Below, in pieces: positions 1-9,535 of a stretch of DNA of 64,000 bases. The position numbers were made by a program, and so were the translations under genes. Location: assembly GCA_035452965.1 (NCBI GenBank), contig DAOTCE010000012.1, positions 1 through 64,000 of the forward strand, given 5' to 3'. Position 1 is the first letter of the stretch. Each line of letters opens with the position of its first letter. Below the pieces are notes generated by a model that saw nothing but the letters and a program-made list of their open reading frames with translations, was not told the origin of the DNA and ran no database searches. This stretch comes from Candidatus Paceibacterota bacterium. Lineage in GTDB: Bacteria > Verrucomicrobiota > Verrucomicrobiia > Limisphaerales > UBA8199.

Positions 1-1
1 G

Positions 2-808
2 GCTAGACCATCTGAAACCATTTCAAAACCTTCTGAAACCGCGCGCGCATTTACACTGATCGAGCTTCTGGTCGTCATTGCGATCATTGCCATCCTGGCC
101 GCGCTGCTGCTGCCGGCGCTGGCCAAGGCCAAAGACAAGGCGCACAGGGTTCAGTGCCTGAACAACCTCAAGCAGCTCGGGCTGGGGAGCACGCTCTACG
201 CGGACGACAGCAGCGGGCATTTCTGCGGGGACACGTGGCTTCCGGCGGAGATAGGCAATGTGCCGTCTTACACAACCCGCAGCGGCTCGGATGACGACTT
301 GAACTGGCTCTGGCCGAATTACGTCAAGAGCTTCGGGAGTTATACATGCGCGAGCACGCAGAACAAGATCCGGACCAACATGATGGTGATTGCCGATCCG
401 AAATGGAACGGCCGGACGGTGGTGGTTGACCTGTCCAACAACGGCCGGACCCGCACCGCCAACGGCACCAGCTACGAGTGTTTCGGCAACTGGGGTGGGA
501 GCACGACGTCTCGCGGCAAGAAGTCCGAGCGCGGGCTGGAAGGCTTTGTGTTGAAGAACTACAAGCCCGGCGGCCTCGGCACCAAGCCGGGCCCGGCCAA
601 CGTGTTCATGATCACCGACGGGGACGATGACGCGGGCGCGGGCGATTACAACAACTGGCCCGACCGGATGGACAACCACGGCAAGGACGGCCAGATATTC
701 ACGTTCCTGGACGGCCATGCCGCCTGGGTGACCCGGAAGAAGTTCATGCATGTCTGGAATCTCGCGCACGATTCCAATAATACCGAACCCGCGGAAGGCT
801 CCTACTAA
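2..808 (+). CDS. Pseudopilin-like secreted protein, 5' end cut by window edge
   Basis: The frame is open from the first bases, with no start codon in the window before the leader, so the true start lies upstream. The visible 268 residues begin with a short polar stretch, then the type IV prepilin cleavage/methylation signature (FTLIELLVVI, visible residues about 17-26) and one hydrophobic helix ending in LPALAKAK. After it comes CLNNLKQLGLG, typical of the large DUF1559/H-X9-DG pseudopilin families of Verrucomicrobiota and Planctomycetota. Near the C terminus, FTFLDGHAAW is a variant of the H-X9-DG signature. Expected fate (family knowledge): cleavage by a prepilin peptidase such as the one at 29331-30437, then anchoring or assembly in the envelope. 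The individual role is unknown. It stands directly upstream of a giant exported protein. Confidence 0.85.
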   Translation, partial: ARPSETISKPSETARAFTLIELLVVIAIIAILAALLLPALAKAKDKAHRVQCLNNLKQLGLGSTLYADDSSGHFCGDTWLPAEIGNVPSYTTRSGSDDDLNWLWPNYVKSFGSYTCASTQNKIRTNMMVIADPKWNGRTVVVDLSNNGRTRTANGTSYECFGNWGGSTTSRGKKSERGLEGFVLKNYKPGGLGTKPGPANVFMITDGDDDAGAGDYNNWPDRMDNHGKDGQIFTFLDGHAAWVTRKKFMHVWNLAHDSNNTEPAEGSY

Positions 809-895
809 CCAGCCGAAGATGCGATTAGACTTTTCCATGCCGTGCCGACAGTCAACGTTCCAGCTATTAACCAACAACAAGCAACAAACCCAAAC

Positions 896-3800
896 ATGAA
901 CATAAGAACACAAGCCTTAAATGCGCGCCCCGCAACGGGCGCCACCATCGGGCTCGCCTGCGGGCGGGCGTTTACCATCCTCCTGACGGTCGCGATCCTC
1001 GCGGCGTTGGGGATAACAACCAGCGCGCTGGCCGATCGCGTCGGTCACGACGTGGCGGCGGGACAGGTCCAAGTTACTGGCTTGGCCAACGCAAGCACGT
1101 TCATGACCGTCCTGGTGGGAGTGAACCAATTTGGGATAACGAACAACGGTAACATAGCGGACCACAAGATTGCGATCGGACCAACAAACCAGTTCTTGAC
1201 CCCTCCGTATAGCGAAGACAACGATGTAGCCGGCGGCGTTCTGATAGGCGCTGTGGCGCAGAATGAACGGCAGGATTACACTACCAATTGCACACATACG
1301 ATGTGCGTGAATCCGACCTTGAAGTCCGGGCAAGCGTATGAGATTGCCCCCGCTGCCATCCGCATCGGTTCGGCTGCCGGTGTCGCGTCGGGCGAGCAAA
1401 ACGTGAATTTTGGGGCCGCCTGGTTTCCTTACAACACCTGGCTGGGCGGGTATGCGCGCAATTCGACGGGGGCGAACGGCGGCGTCAATGATACTTTTAC
1501 CGGCTCATCCAGCTTGGTGCTGGGGACGCATTTCATTGATTGGAAGACGGCCTACGCGCTTAACGGGAGAGCCTATGTTGACCTAAGACCGTTCGGGATA
1601 GACTCGCGGCGTGATGGCGTGCTGCTGGTGAATCATGCCAAGAATGAGGCAAACTACGCGGTCTCTCAAGTTAACAATGCGGATGATGAGTGGGACGGCA
1701 CCTGGACGATCCAAGTCCGCGACAACCGTTCGGACAACCTGGAGCAGGATCCTATCGTCTTTGTGTTTGTTCCCAAGAGCAACACCAATGTGGTTTCGGG
1801 GATGTTCACGGCTGATGCTTCGATCACCATGCACAGCGGCGCCACTCCGGCCTTTACGGTCACGAACTTCACCGACGGCCAATATCTGCTGAAGGTTCCC
1901 GGCCGGTCGCCGGACGATGGTGTGCTCATTATATCGGGCGCCTGCGGTGGTGGCTTTAATGGCGACAATGTGGTCACTTATGAACCCAATGCGGCGAGGG
2001 ATGGCTGGATCATTCAAACCCGGGATCTTCCGGCCTGCAACAACGGGCAACAGATGGACGACACGGACGTGGTTTGCTCGTTCGCCTTCATCCCCGCGGA
2101 GAAGCCGGGCGTGACGGTCACGCCCAACAAGAACCTTCTGACGACTGAGGCCGGCGGAACGGCCCAGTTTACGGTCAGGGTCAACGGTTATCCCAAGCCC
2201 ACTGCCGACGTGACGATCAATCTCGCCTCGAGCGACACGAGCGAAGGCACGGTGGACCTGGCGACGCTCACCTTCACCCCGGCGGAATGGGATGTGGCGA
2301 AGACGGTAACGGTGACCGGCGTGGATGATGGCGCGGTGGACGGCTCGCAGGCCTACACGATCAACCTCACCGCCACGAGCAGCACGGATCCCAACTACAA
2401 CGGGCTGGTGCCGGGAAATGTCCAGGTCATCAACATTGACAACGAAGCTGGGGTGGCGCTGGACAAGACCGGCGTTACGACTGCCGAGCCCAATGGCACC
2501 GACACGTTCACGGTCTGGCTGACGGTGGCACCGACGGCGGATGTGACCTTGAGCCTCAGCTCCAGCGACACAACGGAGGCGACGGTGTCGCCCGCGAGCC
2601 TGACGTTTACACCGCTCGATTACGGCACGCCGCAGGTGGTGACGGTGACGGGCGTGGATGATTGGGTGCAGGACGGCAACATCGCCTACAGCATCGTGAC
2701 CGGCGCGGCCAGCAGCGCCGACCCGGCCTACAACAACTTCGACGCGCTGGATGTGGCGGGGGTGAACCTGGACAATGACCTGGCCAAGGTGATCGTTCCC
2801 GCCAGCAAGTTCACGGTGACCGAACCGAACACAACCGCCAATATCTCCGTTGTGCTCAACAGCGAGCCGACGGCCGATGTGACGATCAACTGCGTCTCGA
2901 CCGACACGACCGAGGGCACGGCCGCAGGGGTGACTTTCACGCCCCTTAACTGGAACACGCCGCAGAACATTGTGCTGACGGCCGCCGACGACCTCGTCAA
3001 TGACGGCACAATCGCGTACTCGATTGCCACGACGGTAACCAGCGCCGATCCGGTCTATGCGGCGATTGATCCGGATGATGTGGCAGCGGAGACGATTGAT
3101 AACGAAATACAGGTTGCCCTGCCTTCGGGCAATTTCATTTACGGCATCGGCGAGCCGGCGACGGGCATTGACGGGTACGCCACGCTGAGCGACGTGGATT
3201 CCGCCGATTACAACGGCGGCGGGCTGACAGTGACGATCACCGCCGGGGGCAACAGCAATGACCGGCTGGCTGTGCGCAATGATGGGATGGGCGTAGGCCA
3301 GATCGGCGTGTCGGGCAACAACGTCACCTATGAGGGCGCCACCATCGGCACCTGGAGCGGCGGGACGGGCACTACCCCGCTGAGCGTGACCTTCAACTCG
3401 GCCGCGGCGACTCCCGCCGCTGTGCAGGCGCTGGTTCGGGCGGTTACGTATCAGAACGTGGACGCCGGCGCCGCGCCGGGCACGCGAACGCTCTCGTTCG
3501 TGCTGGCGGATGGAGCTTCGGGGGTCAGCACGGCATCCAAGACAATCATCGTCCGGCTGATGCGCATTTACAGCTTCCAGCAGGACGCGGACGGCGGCTT
3601 TGGCCCCTATTACGGGGCGGCGGACTGCCAGACCGTCTTTGACGATCCGGACACTCCGTATCCGATGGGCCAAAACAATGGTGGCACCCGGTTGTGGATT
3701 GACTGGAATACCGCCGCCCTGCTTCCAGAAGACCAGAGCCAGTGTTTGTTGAGGTTCACGAACATCTTTGGGGCCGGACTGGGCCAGATTCCGCCCGGCG

Positions 3801-5035
3801 CGAAGATTGTCTTCGCGGAGCTGACGCTGAACGTGGAAGATAGCGGGCATGGCGCTCTGTTCAACCGGATGCTGGTGGATTGGGATTCGGACGGCGCCAC
3901 GTGGAACTACTTCAAGGACTTATCATATCCAGGCGACCCGGGCGGTATCCAACTGGACGACACCAACGCCGTCTCACAAGTCACTGCCTTCCTGATGGAT
4001 TCGGCGAACAACACGACGAGCGGGACGGGCCTGAGGACGATTGGCGTTACAACCGATATCCAGGCCTGGCAGAACGGGGCCAACAACTACGGTTGGGTCA
4101 TGAGCCCGCGGACAAACGGATCGAACGGCACGGCGTATAGCCCGTGCGAGCATGCGAACATCCTTCTGCGCCCGCGTCTGCGCGTCGGCTGGGTGCCGGC
4201 CTCGGTGGCGGCCGCGTCCTTCCAGGAAGGCACCGACGGCTACACCGGGACGGTGGACACGCAGGTCCGACTGGTTGCTCCGGATACGAGCTACGCGGGG
4301 AATGCGACGCTCTCTCCGGACCCGCTGGTGAATGCCGCGCCGGTTCCTAACCCGAACCACGTCCTGCTCCGGTTCGATAACATCTTCGGCACCGGCGCCG
4401 GCAAGGTGACCCCGGGTTCGAAGGTACACGTGGCAGTGCTTGAGCTTACAAGCATCAATGCCGACGCACAGGGCGCGGGCGGGCAGTTCCACCACGTTCT
4501 GAAGCCGTGGAATGACGCTGATACGTGGAACACCTGGGTAAACGGTGTTCAGACCGACGGGGTGGAGGCGGCAGTGTCGCCGACAGTCACGATCCCGGTG
4601 GAGGGATTCGGGGTTTCCGTTCAGCCCACGAGGCACCACATCGAAATAACAGCGGATGTGCAGGCTTGGGCCAGCGGCACACTGGCCAACAACGGCTGGG
4701 CGATCATGCCGTGGGACGAAGGCAGCAACGGTTGGGCCTTCAACTCGGCCAACAACGCCACGGTGAACACGCGCCCGCTGCTCCGGGTCTATTATGATCC
4801 GGCTCCGGCGATCGTCGGGGCAGTCCACAACGGCACCAGCGTTGACCTGACCGTCAGCGGCACTGTTGGCAAGACCTACCACGTGGTGCGAACGGGCGAT
4901 CTGACGGTCCCGACGGCCAGTTGGACGGTGCTGAGCGGGACGGTAACCATTGGCAGCGGGGGAACAGGGGTATTTACGGATAATTCGCTGTTGCCGGGCA
5001 ATGCGAATGCGTTCTACCGAGTCCGCGAGCCATAA
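896..5035 (+). CDS. Giant secreted multidomain protein with two DNRLRE-like modules
   Basis: An exported protein of about 1,379 residues. I chose ATG 896 over the in-frame GTG at 842 because it gives a compact signal peptide with a hydrophobic core at residues 25-42 and a cleavage site after SALA (46). Residues about 47-400 form a domain shared with the proteins at 5172 and 9536 (shared landmarks: LVLGTHF, GIDSR, GVLLV, EQDPxxFVF). Residues about 404-735 hold three repeats of about 110 residues resembling Calx-beta-type modules. Residues 740-890 are a cadherin-like stretch. Two DNRLRE-type modules follow (about 889-1100 and 1101-1300), then a short C-terminal module ending FYRVREP. No catalytic site is visible. 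The likely role is adhesion or surface binding, an inference from the module types only. A clear terminator follows the gene. Confidence 0.8.
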   Translation: MNIRTQALNARPATGATIGLACGRAFTILLTVAILAALGITTSALADRVGHDVAAGQVQVTGLANASTFMTVLVGVNQFGITNNGNIADHKIAIGPTNQFLTPPYSEDNDVAGGVLIGAVAQNERQDYTTNCTHTMCVNPTLKSGQAYEIAPAAIRIGSAAGVASGEQNVNFGAAWFPYNTWLGGYARNSTGANGGVNDTFTGSSSLVLGTHFIDWKTAYALNGRAYVDLRPFGIDSRRDGVLLVNHAKNEANYAVSQVNNADDEWDGTWTIQVRDNRSDNLEQDPIVFVFVPKSNTNVVSGMFTADASITMHSGATPAFTVTNFTDGQYLLKVPGRSPDDGVLIISGACGGGFNGDNVVTYEPNAARDGWIIQTRDLPACNNGQQMDDTDVVCSFAFIPAEKPGVTVTPNKNLLTTEAGGTAQFTVRVNGYPKPTADVTINLASSDTSEGTVDLATLTFTPAEWDVAKTVTVTGVDDGAVDGSQAYTINLTATSSTDPNYNGLVPGNVQVINIDNEAGVALDKTGVTTAEPNGTDTFTVWLTVAPTADVTLSLSSSDTTEATVSPASLTFTPLDYGTPQVVTVTGVDDWVQDGNIAYSIVTGAASSADPAYNNFDALDVAGVNLDNDLAKVIVPASKFTVTEPNTTANISVVLNSEPTADVTINCVSTDTTEGTAAGVTFTPLNWNTPQNIVLTAADDLVNDGTIAYSIATTVTSADPVYAAIDPDDVAAETIDNEIQVALPSGNFIYGIGEPATGIDGYATLSDVDSADYNGGGLTVTITAGGNSNDRLAVRNDGMGVGQIGVSGNNVTYEGATIGTWSGGTGTTPLSVTFNSAAATPAAVQALVRAVTYQNVDAGAAPGTRTLSFVLADGASGVSTASKTIIVRLMRIYSFQQDADGGFGPYYGAADCQTVFDDPDTPYPMGQNNGGTRLWIDWNTAALLPEDQSQCLLRFTNIFGAGLGQIPPGAKIVFAELTLNVEDSGHGALFNRMLVDWDSDGATWNYFKDLSYPGDPGGIQLDDTNAVSQVTAFLMDSANNTTSGTGLRTIGVTTDIQAWQNGANNYGWVMSPRTNGSNGTAYSPCEHANILLRPRLRVGWVPASVAAASFQEGTDGYTGTVDTQVRLVAPDTSYAGNATLSPDPLVNAAPVPNPNHVLLRFDNIFGTGAGKVTPGSKVHVAVLELTSINADAQGAGGQFHHVLKPWNDADTWNTWVNGVQTDGVEAAVSPTVTIPVEGFGVSVQPTRHHIEITADVQAWASGTLANNGWAIMPWDEGSNGWAFNSANNATVNTRPLLRVYYDPAPAIVGAVHNGTSVDLTVSGTVGKTYHVVRTGDLTVPTASWTVLSGTVTIGSGGTGVFTDNSLLPGNANAFYRVREP

Positions 5036-5069
5036 TACCCAGCGAAGGCTGGGAATAACATGAATCAGG

Positions 5070-5099
5070 GCGGGACGGCGGGGACGCCGTCCCGCTTTT
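5070..5099 (+). terminator. Intrinsic terminator after the first giant gene
   Basis: A perfect 11-bp stem (5070-5080 with 5085-5095) encloses the loop GGGA and is followed by four T. It starts 34 bases after the stop codon of the gene ending at 5035, as expected for a rho-independent terminator. It suggests that the next gene is transcribed separately. Confidence 0.75.
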
Positions 5100-5106
5100 C
5101 GTAACG

Positions 5107-5130
5107 GCCCATCATCATTTTGTGATGGGC
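5107..5130 (+). promoter_or_regulatory. 8-bp inverted repeat upstream of phosphoesterase gene
   Basis: GCCCATCA (5107-5114) and TGATGGGC (5123-5130) are perfect inverted arms around an 8-base loop. They lie 7 bases after the terminator tail and 41 bases before ATG 5172. The site could be an operator or a leader hairpin; the sequence alone does not decide. No T-run follows, so a second terminator is unlikely. Confidence 0.4.
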
Positions 5131-5171
5131 AACGAGCAGGCCGGGTCGCGCCTGGCAGAAGGCATGAGACT

Positions 5172-8100
5172 ATGAAAGATGCAATGAGTGATTGGAGAAG
5201 CGCATTTTGCCGGGCCTTCAAGGCAGGGCGCGCGCTGCCGGGTATTCGCGGGACGCAGGGAGTTGCGCGCGCTGTCTGTCCTGCCGGGCGGGGGGGGGGG
5301 CGACGATGGAGCGCGGTGGCATTGCTGGCGATTGGGGCGGGGATCATGGCCGGCGGGCTGGTGTCGGCCCAAGCGGCGGCGAACCACGGAGTGGCGGCGG
5401 GCATGCTTAATGTGGAGCAGATCTCCGAGGTGGACTCGAATGTCGCGCTGGTAACGCTGTCGCAACAGATCGGCGCCTTTCGGCTTGGCACGGGCGGGAA
5501 CCGCGGAGACTACAATGTGCGAATTGGGGCCGGCTTTGCCGCCTCGCAGGACGAATACCTGGGGGTGCTGATAAGTTCGGTGACTGAGAATGGGCGGGAC
5601 AATTTTGGCACCAACGGTTATCCCGCCAGCGCAATCGAGCGGACGGGCAGCGGCGGTTACCGGATCGTGAGCTACTTGAGTCCCGGCAACGAGTACAACG
5701 TCAACGTGGCTGGTGCGTGGTTTCCTTACGATCGATACCTCGGCGGCCTGGCGCGCAACGCGGTGGCTGAGAACAACGCCACCAATGACACGTTCACCGG
5801 TTCGCCGGGCCTGGTGCTGGGGACCCATTTCAAGGGGGTGACGACCGGGAAATCCATCGTTGATCTGCGCAGCCTGGGCGTTGACTCCCGCACGGATGGG
5901 ATCCTGCTGGTCAACCACGCCAAAGACGAGGACAACTACGCGCTGTCGCAGGTGAACACGGAAGACGGCACCTGGAATGTGTTCGTCCGCGATATTGGCG
6001 AAGGCACTTTTACCGACTACGAGCAGGACCCGGTGGCTTTCGTGTTCATTCCCAGGACCAACACGACCCTGATCTCGGGGCGGTTCAGGGCCAATGGCAG
6101 CATCGAGATGTTCAGCGGCGTCGGCCCGCAGTTCACCGTGACGAATCTGGGCACGGGCCAGTGGGACCTGAGAATCCCCGGCCATTCGCCAACCAACGGA
6201 ATCCTGGTCATTTCGCCTGAAGGCGGCGCAAGCCTGAATGGGGACAACATCGTGAGCTATCAAGCCTATACAAACGGCTTGGGGTGGGAGATCCAGTCGC
6301 GAGACACGCCAAACAACGGCTTGCAGACGCCGACGGGCGAGCCCGTCGCTTCGTTCGTGTTTATCCCCACGCCGCCTCCGGGATTCACCGTGGCGCAGAC
6401 GAACGGGTTGCTGACGACAGCCAGCGGGGGCAAGGCGAGCTTCACGGTGGCACTGCAAGCAGCTCCGACCGCCGTTGTCACCTTGAGCCTGAGTTCGAGC
6501 GATCCGGCCAAGGGCATCGTGGCGCCGGGCATGCTGATCTTCGATGCAACTGACTGGCACGAGCCGCAAACAGTGACGGTGACGGGGCAGAACGGTGCCA
6601 CCGATGGCAACTACAGCGTCGTGCTTTCGCCGGCCGACAGCACCGATCCGGGTTACCAGGGCTTGGATCCGGACGACGTGCCGGTGAGTTCACTGGCCGC
6701 CCGGGCGGAGGTAGTCTGGCCGCCGAACAACGCTGCCCAGGTCAAGGCATCGCCCACGTTGCAGGCGTCCGTGACTAACAGCGGCCCGGGGAACCTGACG
6801 GTGACGTTTTACGGGCGCGAGGCCCCCACGGTGTTTCCGGGACCCGATTTTACCATCGCGGTGCTGCCGGACACGCAAATGTACACCGGGCTGCTGGGCG
6901 GGGGGTCATCGAATATGTTCATTGCGCAGACCGAGTGGGCGATCAGCAACCGGGTGGCGGGAAATGTCGCGTATGTGACCCAGCTCGGCGACATCTCGAA
7001 CAACGGGGACAACCCCAACTACGTTTTCCAATGGTATAACGCGACCAACGCGATGTACCGCCTGGAAGATCCCGTGCGGACCCAGCTTCCGGACGGCATG
7101 GCCTACGGGGTGGCGGTGGGCAACCACGAGTTTTCGCCGATTGGGGATGCCGCCGTGGGCACCACCTCCAATTACAACCGGTATTTCGGGGTGTCGCACT
7201 TTGCGGGGCGGGAGTACTACGGGGGTCACTACGGGACGAACAACAACAACCACTTCGATTTCTTCAGTGCGAGCGGGCTTGATTTCCTGGTGCTTTATTT
7301 CGAATACAATACCGATCCGCCCGCAGATTTGTTTGTGTGGGCCAACGCGGTGCTGGCCACCAACGTCCACCGGCGGGCCATCGTGGTGACGCACAACTTC
7401 GGGAATACCCAGACGCCCGTGGTGTGGAGCGCTCAGGCGCACGCCATCTACGATGCGCTCAAGGGGAACACCAACCTGTTTCTGTTCCTCGGCGGCCATG
7501 TGACTGGGCAGGGCCGGCGCGAGGATACCTACAATGGCAATACCATCCGAACCCTGGTGCAGGATTTCCAGGGCTGGACCAAAGGCGGCAACGGTTTCAT
7601 GCGCCTGCTCAATTTCTCTCCCAGCAACAACGTGGTGATCGCCCAGTGCTTTTCGCCCTGGACAGGGGAATACCTTACCGATGAGGACAGCGAGTTCTTC
7701 TGGCAGTACAACATGCAACCGGCTGGTCCCGGCGCCCCCATGCCGTTTGCCGCGCTGACTACCAACCAGGCGGTGGCGCCCGGCAGCGTGAGCGAATGGG
7801 TCTGGTACGGGCTGGAGACCAACAAGGCGTATGAATGGTATGTGGCCGTTACGGACGAGGCAGGGATGACAGTCGCCAGTCCTGTCTGGCGGTTTACCAC
7901 CGCCCAGTCGAACACTCCGCCAGCGGCGGTGAACCTGCTCAGCACATTTGCCGGCGACGCACCAGCCAGCCTCGCGCTGCTTGCCACCGATGTGAATGGG
8001 GACGCGATTACCTTCGAGATCCAAACTCCGCCGGCATACGGGGTGATCCAGGATTTCAATCCGGCTACAGGCGCTTTGACCTACTGGCCAGCCTACGGTT

Positions 8101-8609
8101 TCCGCGGCACGGACCAGTTCATTTTCATAGCCAGCGATGGCCAGGCTACTAGCAGCCCTGCCAGCATCCACCTTAATGTTCTGCTTCCGCCCGATTGGAA
8201 TGCAAACGGGATGCCCGATGCATGGGAGGCCGCCTACGGCGTCAGCGATCCGGACGACGACGCGGATGGGGATGGCCAGAGCAACTTGCAGGAGTGTCTG
8301 GCACACACCAATCCTACGAACGCCTTGTCGGTGCTCCAGATTACCGAGGTGTCCCAGCAGGCAAACGGACATTACAGCCTCACGTGGCCTTCGATCGGCG
8401 GCACACGCTACCGCGTGCAGTTCGGCAATGGCGAAGCCTATGGGAGTTTGCCAACCGCGCTCGCTGATGTTGTGCGGTCGCTGACTAACGAGATGGATCT
8501 CAGCCCCTATGGCGCCGGCTCCACGCAATCGTTCGTTGACGACCTCACTCTCACCGGCGGAGCGCCCACTAACCACTCCCGCTACTACCGCATCAGAGTC
8601 GTGCGATGA
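5172..8609 (+). CDS. Secreted calcineurin-like phosphoesterase, multidomain
   Basis: An exported protein of 1,145 residues. The N terminus is unusually long and basic (hydrophobic core about 47-64, cleavage near SAQA), and its codons 40-43 lie in an 11-base G run. Residues 71-400 are the domain shared with the genes at 896 and 9536. Residues 402-515 are one Calx-beta-like module. A calcineurin-type metallophosphoesterase domain spans about 556-846 and shows the ordered metal-ligand motifs PDTQ, GDISNNGD, GNHE, VTHN and GGHV. An Fn3-like segment, a Big_9-like module, a calcium-loop segment rich in D/N (about 1007-1050) and a tail ending YYRIRVVR follow. The substrate is unknown: phosphomonoesters, phosphodiesters or nucleotides are all possible. 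Its stop overlaps the start of the TPR gene (ATGA), which suggests translational coupling. Confidence 0.85.
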   Translation: MKDAMSDWRSAFCRAFKAGRALPGIRGTQGVARAVCPAGRGGGRRWSAVALLAIGAGIMAGGLVSAQAAANHGVAAGMLNVEQISEVDSNVALVTLSQQIGAFRLGTGGNRGDYNVRIGAGFAASQDEYLGVLISSVTENGRDNFGTNGYPASAIERTGSGGYRIVSYLSPGNEYNVNVAGAWFPYDRYLGGLARNAVAENNATNDTFTGSPGLVLGTHFKGVTTGKSIVDLRSLGVDSRTDGILLVNHAKDEDNYALSQVNTEDGTWNVFVRDIGEGTFTDYEQDPVAFVFIPRTNTTLISGRFRANGSIEMFSGVGPQFTVTNLGTGQWDLRIPGHSPTNGILVISPEGGASLNGDNIVSYQAYTNGLGWEIQSRDTPNNGLQTPTGEPVASFVFIPTPPPGFTVAQTNGLLTTASGGKASFTVALQAAPTAVVTLSLSSSDPAKGIVAPGMLIFDATDWHEPQTVTVTGQNGATDGNYSVVLSPADSTDPGYQGLDPDDVPVSSLAARAEVVWPPNNAAQVKASPTLQASVTNSGPGNLTVTFYGREAPTVFPGPDFTIAVLPDTQMYTGLLGGGSSNMFIAQTEWAISNRVAGNVAYVTQLGDISNNGDNPNYVFQWYNATNAMYRLEDPVRTQLPDGMAYGVAVGNHEFSPIGDAAVGTTSNYNRYFGVSHFAGREYYGGHYGTNNNNHFDFFSASGLDFLVLYFEYNTDPPADLFVWANAVLATNVHRRAIVVTHNFGNTQTPVVWSAQAHAIYDALKGNTNLFLFLGGHVTGQGRREDTYNGNTIRTLVQDFQGWTKGGNGFMRLLNFSPSNNVVIAQCFSPWTGEYLTDEDSEFFWQYNMQPAGPGAPMPFAALTTNQAVAPGSVSEWVWYGLETNKAYEWYVAVTDEAGMTVASPVWRFTTAQSNTPPAAVNLLSTFAGDAPASLALLATDVNGDAITFEIQTPPAYGVIQDFNPATGALTYWPAYGFRGTDQFIFIASDGQATSSPASIHLNVLLPPDWNANGMPDAWEAAYGVSDPDDDADGDGQSNLQECLAHTNPTNALSVLQITEVSQQANGHYSLTWPSIGGTRYRVQFGNGEAYGSLPTALADVVRSLTNEMDLSPYGAGSTQSFVDDLTLTGGAPTNHSRYYRIRVVR
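5290..5300 (+). repeat. 11-base poly-G tract inside the signal region
   Basis: Eleven consecutive G lie within codons 40-43 of the phosphoesterase gene, just before the hydrophobic core of its signal peptide. A change of one base would shift the frame for any product started at 5172. Such tracts are known slippage sites in phase-variable surface genes, and they are also common assembly errors. Confidence 0.85.
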
Positions 8610-9529
8610 CGTTTGGTGACTTCCACCCGGGTGCTGGAATGGACCGAAGCTCCGAGGCCCTCCCGCTATCCGGCGCATTCTGCTGGCTGGTCGTGGCTGG
8701 GGTGCTCGCCGTGGCGCTGGCCCAGCCTCAGGCCGCCCGGGCCCACGGGGAGATTCATTTGCGTATCCTGGAGTACACCCAACAAATCGAGGCGGCAACG
8801 AACAACCCGGCGGCGCTATACCTCGAGCGCGGCGAACTAAAACGCGAGCACGGCCTGTGGGAAGAGGCCGGAGCGGATTTTGACCGTGCGGCGCAGCTTG
8901 ACCCAGGCCTTCCCGGCGTGGATCGTTGCCGTGCCAAACTCCTGGCTGACCGCGGCCAATTTGAGGCGGCGCGGGCAGTGTTTGACCAGGCGGTGCAACG
9001 CAGTCCCGACGATGGCGAGTGCTTTGTTGGCCGCGCCCGCCTCATGATTAAGCTCGGCCAGCGCAAAGCCGCCATTGCGGACTATTGGCGCGGACTGGAA
9101 CGACTACGCGAGCCGCAACCGGAATACGTGGTGGAGCTGGCCCAGGCGCTTGCTGCCGAAGGAGACGTCGTGGAAGCCCTCCGGGCACTGGACGAAGGGA
9201 TCAGGAAACACGGGCCGGTCTTGCCACTCCAAGGGTATGCCCTGGACCTCGAACTCGGGAGAAAGAACCACGAATCGGCGCTGGTCCGGCTTGAGACCAT
9301 CCTCGCGCGAGCCATGCGCAAGGAAAGCTGGTTTGCGCGGCGGGGTGACATTTTGCTCGAGGCCGGGAGGATGGCGGAAGCCCGGAAATCCTACGAGGCG
9401 GCGCTGGTGGCGGTGAAGCGCTTGCCGGGGCGGCTACAGCAAAGCCCCTCCATGGTAAAACTGCAGGCGCACGTCAATACCGCCCTGGCTGAAATGGCTA
9501 ACGCGCCGCCTGCCGGACAATCGGAATGA
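8606..9529 (+). CDS. Exported TPR-repeat protein
   Basis: A protein of 307 residues. The first ATG overlaps the previous stop (ATGA); a second candidate is ATG 8639 (MDRSSEAL). A hydrophobic stretch (about residues 25-40) ending near ARA, followed by HGEIHLRI, marks a signal peptide. The rest is helical tetratricopeptide repeats of about 34 residues, for example ALYLERGELKREHGLWEEA and its relatives, up to about residue 290, with a polar tail. TPR solenoids bind peptides or scaffold complexes; no enzyme motif is seen. It lies between two paralogous secreted phosphoesterases, with a start overlap on one side and 6 bases on the other, so the three are probably one operon and may work on the same surface complex or substrate (inference). 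Confidence 0.85.
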   Translation: MTFGDFHPGAGMDRSSEALPLSGAFCWLVVAGVLAVALAQPQAARAHGEIHLRILEYTQQIEAATNNPAALYLERGELKREHGLWEEAGADFDRAAQLDPGLPGVDRCRAKLLADRGQFEAARAVFDQAVQRSPDDGECFVGRARLMIKLGQRKAAIADYWRGLERLREPQPEYVVELAQALAAEGDVVEALRALDEGIRKHGPVLPLQGYALDLELGRKNHESALVRLETILARAMRKESWFARRGDILLEAGRMAEARKSYEAALVAVKRLPGRLQQSPSMVKLQAHVNTALAEMANAPPAGQSE

Positions 9530-9535
9530 GGAAGT

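Noticed and set aside
842..895. Upstream GTG start for the first giant protein
   Set aside because: It adds 18 polar residues before a good signal peptide, and no ribosome-binding site supports it.
1583..3850. Long open frame on the minus strand opposite the first giant gene
   Set aside because: Its product is Arg-, Gly- and His-rich without any domain. It lies antisense to a clearly coding frame of high GC, which leaves complementary frames open. The same holds for 3974-5491, 6906-8798 and 11126-12010 (minus) and for 30459-31592 and 34280-35947 (plus).
5107..5130. Second terminator after the 5070-5099 one
   Set aside because: The 8-bp hairpin has no T-run and lies close to the next start; an operator or leader role fits better.
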